DNA of 64,000 nt from Candidatus Freyarchaeota archaeon (GTDB taxonomy: Archaea; Asgardarchaeota; Jordiarchaeia; Jordiarchaeales; Jordiarchaeaceae): positions 36,885 through 100,884 of the forward strand of contig JAUQZE010000011.1 in assembly GCA_030587365.1 (NCBI GenBank), read 5' to 3'. Positions 62,299 to 64,000 of the stretch are shown piece after piece. Each line of letters starts with the position of its first letter. Positions within the stretch are counted from its first letter, which is position 1. The position numbers were made by a program, and so were the translations under genes. The notes beneath the pieces were generated by a model. The model was not told the origin of the DNA. It saw only the letters and a program-made list of their open reading frames with translations, and made no database searches.

Positions 62299-63015
62299 TT
62301 AAGTTAGTTCGTTGAGGAATATTAGGCGGTTTGTCGCGTTGTAGCTTTTGAGGAGGTTTAGGGGGTATTCTATGTTTCCTACGTGTGTTTTGATGTGGGC
62401 GTCGGTTCCTATGGAGAGTTTTATGTCTTCTCTTTCCATTATGGATTTGAATTTTTCATGTTTGTAATTGTCTTTGGAGGTGTTTAGTTCTACGAAGAGT
62501 TCGGCTTCAGCCAGCTTATCGATTACTTTTTCCAATTTATCCTCATTTAGGAAACGTACCTCCATGTGTGCTATTCCTACAGGGCAGGAATCTGAGAGTA
62601 TTTCTTTGAACTTTTTTATTTTTGATATGATTATTACGGGGTCTCTTGTTTCAATTGGGTAGTAGCTGTATGGGTCTGTTACATACTCGAACAAGTAGTA
62701 GTCAAAATTTTGACTGGTTAGTACTTCAATGGATTTCTCGGATAAAAAATCGTATGTTCTTGCATCAACTTCCAGAGCCGCTTTTATCCTGATTTGTTTT
62801 TCAAACTCTTTTCCAAGGGATCTAATCTCTTCGTAGTAGTCTGGAAGCCTTCGTGCTATTCTGGGGGTTTTTTCAGGGTCCGTAGAAAAGTGGTCTGAAA
62901 AGCCTATTACGCGTATATTTTTGGATATGGCATACTCCACGATTTCTCGGCAGGTCGAAACGCCGTCAGACCAGTTGGTGTGTATGTGAAGGTCAAAATT
63001 CGGTTTTAAAACCAA
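62299..63015 (-). CDS. PHP-domain phosphoesterase (histidinol-phosphatase-like)
   Basis: A 238-residue metal-dependent phosphoesterase. Metal ligands: DLHIHTNWSDG (about 8-18), GFSDHFS (about 38-44), LEVDARTYDF (about 81-90), AHMEVRF and SIGTDAHIKTHVG near the end (about 207-219). Substrate unknown; the length and motif order fit PHP proteins of the histidinol-phosphatase type. It converges with ackA, only two bases apart. Confidence 0.88.
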   Translation of the reverse strand: MVLKPNFDLHIHTNWSDGVSTCREIVEYAISKNIRVIGFSDHFSTDPEKTPRIARRLPDYYEEIRSLGKEFEKQIRIKAALEVDARTYDFLSEKSIEVLTSQNFDYYLFEYVTDPYSYYPIETRDPVIIISKIKKFKEILSDSCPVGIAHMEVRFLNEDKLEKVIDKLAEAELFVELNTSKDNYKHEKFKSIMEREDIKLSIGTDAHIKTHVGNIEYPLNLLKSYNATNRLIFLNELT

Positions 63016-63165
63016 CTTCGAAGCCTCTTGTCAATGGGTTCTCATTACTTTTTTGCTCGCGGCTTGAAACTATGCAAACCTTATATTCACGGACAGTGCA
63101 ATTATTATTAATGTTTTTTCTAATGATTTGAGAATTTCCTTGACTAAGCTGGGGGTTCTTTGCTT

Positions 63166-63714
63166 CTATGGTTTTGTCTCTTTAAACGCTATTACTACTA
63201 TATCTTCGCTTACTTCGTATACCTCTTTTTCTTTCAAACCAGTTTTCTCAATTAATTCTCGTATTTCTCTCTTGGTTGCTTTTTTCTTAAGAGTAGAGAG
63301 AACTGTCAAGCCCTTTTTCTGAAGTGCTCTTGCGATTTCTCTCACCGTCATTTGGGGGTGTTCTACGTTTTGTAGGATGGTTACTCCGAATACTTTGCTA
63401 AATGTATTGTCTTTGAATGGTAGATTGTTTAAATCCGCTTGAATAAAATTCGAATCTCTGACTTTATTCTTTGCGATTCTTATCATTTTCTTAGAAAAGT
63501 CTACTCCTACCGCTCTGTGTTTTGAGGGAATTTTTTCCAAGAGCATGCCTGTTCCGCAACCAGCGTCAAGAATCAAGTCTCTTTTTTTGAAAGCTATTTT
63601 GGAGAGCATCGTCTTATATTTCTCTTCCTGGATTTCTCTATATCTTTGATCATAAATCCAAGCCGTCTGATCGTAAAGAGACATTTTGTTTTTAGGGATT
63701 TTTTCATTTTTCAT
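63166..63714 (-). CDS. class I SAM-dependent methyltransferase
   Basis: A 182-residue enzyme. Motif I is LILDAGCGTGMLLEKIP (about 46-62), followed by VGVDFSKKMIRIA, QADLNNLPFKDNTFSKVFG (about 93-111) and EIARALQKKGL. The C-terminal part is shortened compared with UbiE-type enzymes. Substrate unknown. Confidence 0.85.
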   Translation of the reverse strand: MKNEKIPKNKMSLYDQTAWIYDQRYREIQEEKYKTMLSKIAFKKRDLILDAGCGTGMLLEKIPSKHRAVGVDFSKKMIRIAKNKVRDSNFIQADLNNLPFKDNTFSKVFGVTILQNVEHPQMTVREIARALQKKGLTVLSTLKKKATKREIRELIEKTGLKEKEVYEVSEDIVVIAFKETKP

Positions 63715-63796
63715 AGCAAATCTCTTTTATTGTTTTGCACAGATATGCCTTGTTGCATAATTATTTCTTTTTCCTTTTGTTTTTTCTGCCTCTGCC

Positions 63797-63821
63797 CCGC
63801 CTCGGTTTTTCCGAGGGGCGG
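63797..63821. terminator. GC-rich hairpin at the end of the transposase
   Basis: CCGCCTCGG (63797-63805) pairs with CCGAGGGGCGG (63811-63821) with a small GG bulge, around a T-run loop. It lies just after the transposase stop and is likely part of the element's terminal sequence or its transcription terminator. Confidence 0.5.
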
Positions 63822-63822
63822 T

Positions 63823-64000
63823 TTAGCAGAGCTGGTTGTACACCGCGACCTTTAAGCCTACTTCCAGCTGGGTGGTCTCGAGGGTGCGCGCCGCCAAGTA
63901 TTCTCCGAACAGGGCCTTGAAGGAGCCTATTGCGGTCTCCACGGCCCATCTCCTTCCGAAGCCCACCTCCCGCGTCCAGGCTTCGTAGCCGTCCCGCTTT
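63823..64000 (-). mobile_element. C-terminal end of an IS5-type transposase, cut by the window edge
   Basis: The minus strand codes KRDGYEAWTREVGFGRRWAV, ETAIGSFKALFGEYLAARTL, then ETTQLEVGLKVAVYNQLC and a stop. The RRWAVET-x-FKxLFGEY block is typical of the DDE transposases of the IS5/IS1182 type found in archaea. GC content is markedly higher than in the neighbouring genes, a sign of recent arrival. Only about 58 residues are inside the window. Confidence 0.8.

Noticed and set aside
63646..63920. Short + strand frames at the right end
   Set aside because: They run through the start of the methyltransferase and the GC-rich transposase tail on the other strand; they are antisense shadows.
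1..64000. tRNA, rRNA and CRISPR arrays
   Set aside because: Several GGTTCAA-like strings (for example near 41164 and 8150) were checked and do not sit in a cloverleaf. No direct repeats with regular spacers were seen.

Overview
The window looks like a piece of an archaeal chromosome of TACK-type ancestry, with Bathyarchaeia-like anaerobes as my best guess. It carries eukaryote-type ribosomal proteins (S30e, S3Ae, S24e, S27ae), aIF2-gamma, the RNA polymerase subunits Rpo7 and Spt4, KEOPS subunits (Kae1, Bud32, Pcc1), an archaeal GTP-dependent dephospho-CoA kinase and DUF2070. Ribosome binding sites are strong (GGAGG, GGTGG types) and TTG or GTG starts are common. The lineage is an inference from gene content; no tree was made.

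Layout. 1-4.8 kb: ferredoxin, a longin-like protein, an Fe-S protein next to a lone formylmethanofuran dehydrogenase B subunit, and small accessory genes. 4.9-8.0 kb: a 2-hydroxyacyl-CoA dehydratase or benzoyl-CoA reductase-type operon with its ATP-dependent activator. 8.2-15.3 kb: class III aminotransferase, FGGY sugar kinase, a RuBisCO-like protein interrupted by an in-frame TAG, and a tandem duplication carrying two membrane zinc-ribbon genes and a copy of the 3' end of the RuBisCO-like gene. 15.4-20.3 kb: ICMT-like and SCP2-like proteins and DUF2070. 20.3-31.6 kb: a corrinoid block with CobN and ChlI/ChlD-type chelatase, a corrinoid protein, a non-pyrrolysine MttB-family methyltransferase and a short (core) MetE-type methionine synthase. 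31.8-43.2 kb: S30e, an FAD oxidoreductase, a YchF-type GTPase, radical SAM, nucleotidyltransferases and a TauE/SafE transporter. 43.4-54.1 kb: a translation, transcription and tRNA-modification cluster, interrupted between the PIN gene and rpoE1 by a decaying TnpB element. 54.2-64 kb: dihydroorotase, CBS protein, NFACT protein, Lrp and KaiC-like ATPase, acetate kinase, PHP protein, a methyltransferase and the end of a GC-rich IS5-type transposase.

The main discovery is that three intact-looking protein genes are each interrupted by a very short insertion (23, 28 and 31 nt) that folds as an archaeal bulge-helix-bulge (BHB) splice site. They are the TauE/SafE transporter, Kae1 (tsaD) and the YchF-type GTPase. 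In all three, cutting after the second nucleotide of each 3-nt bulge, the usual EndA rule, restores the frame and rebuilds the family's most conserved motif. This suggests a genome in which tiny pre-mRNA introns are removed by the tRNA splicing machinery. A fourth gene, the RuBisCO-like protein, has an in-frame TAG inside a short hairpin-forming insertion that does not fit the BHB rule.

A second pattern is strand composition. In three places (about 1.96, 14.29 and 60.74 kb) the + strand changes abruptly, inside a gene, from A/C-rich to G/T-rich, and an inverted repeat lies at or next to each change. This was judged by eye and needs a computed skew plot.
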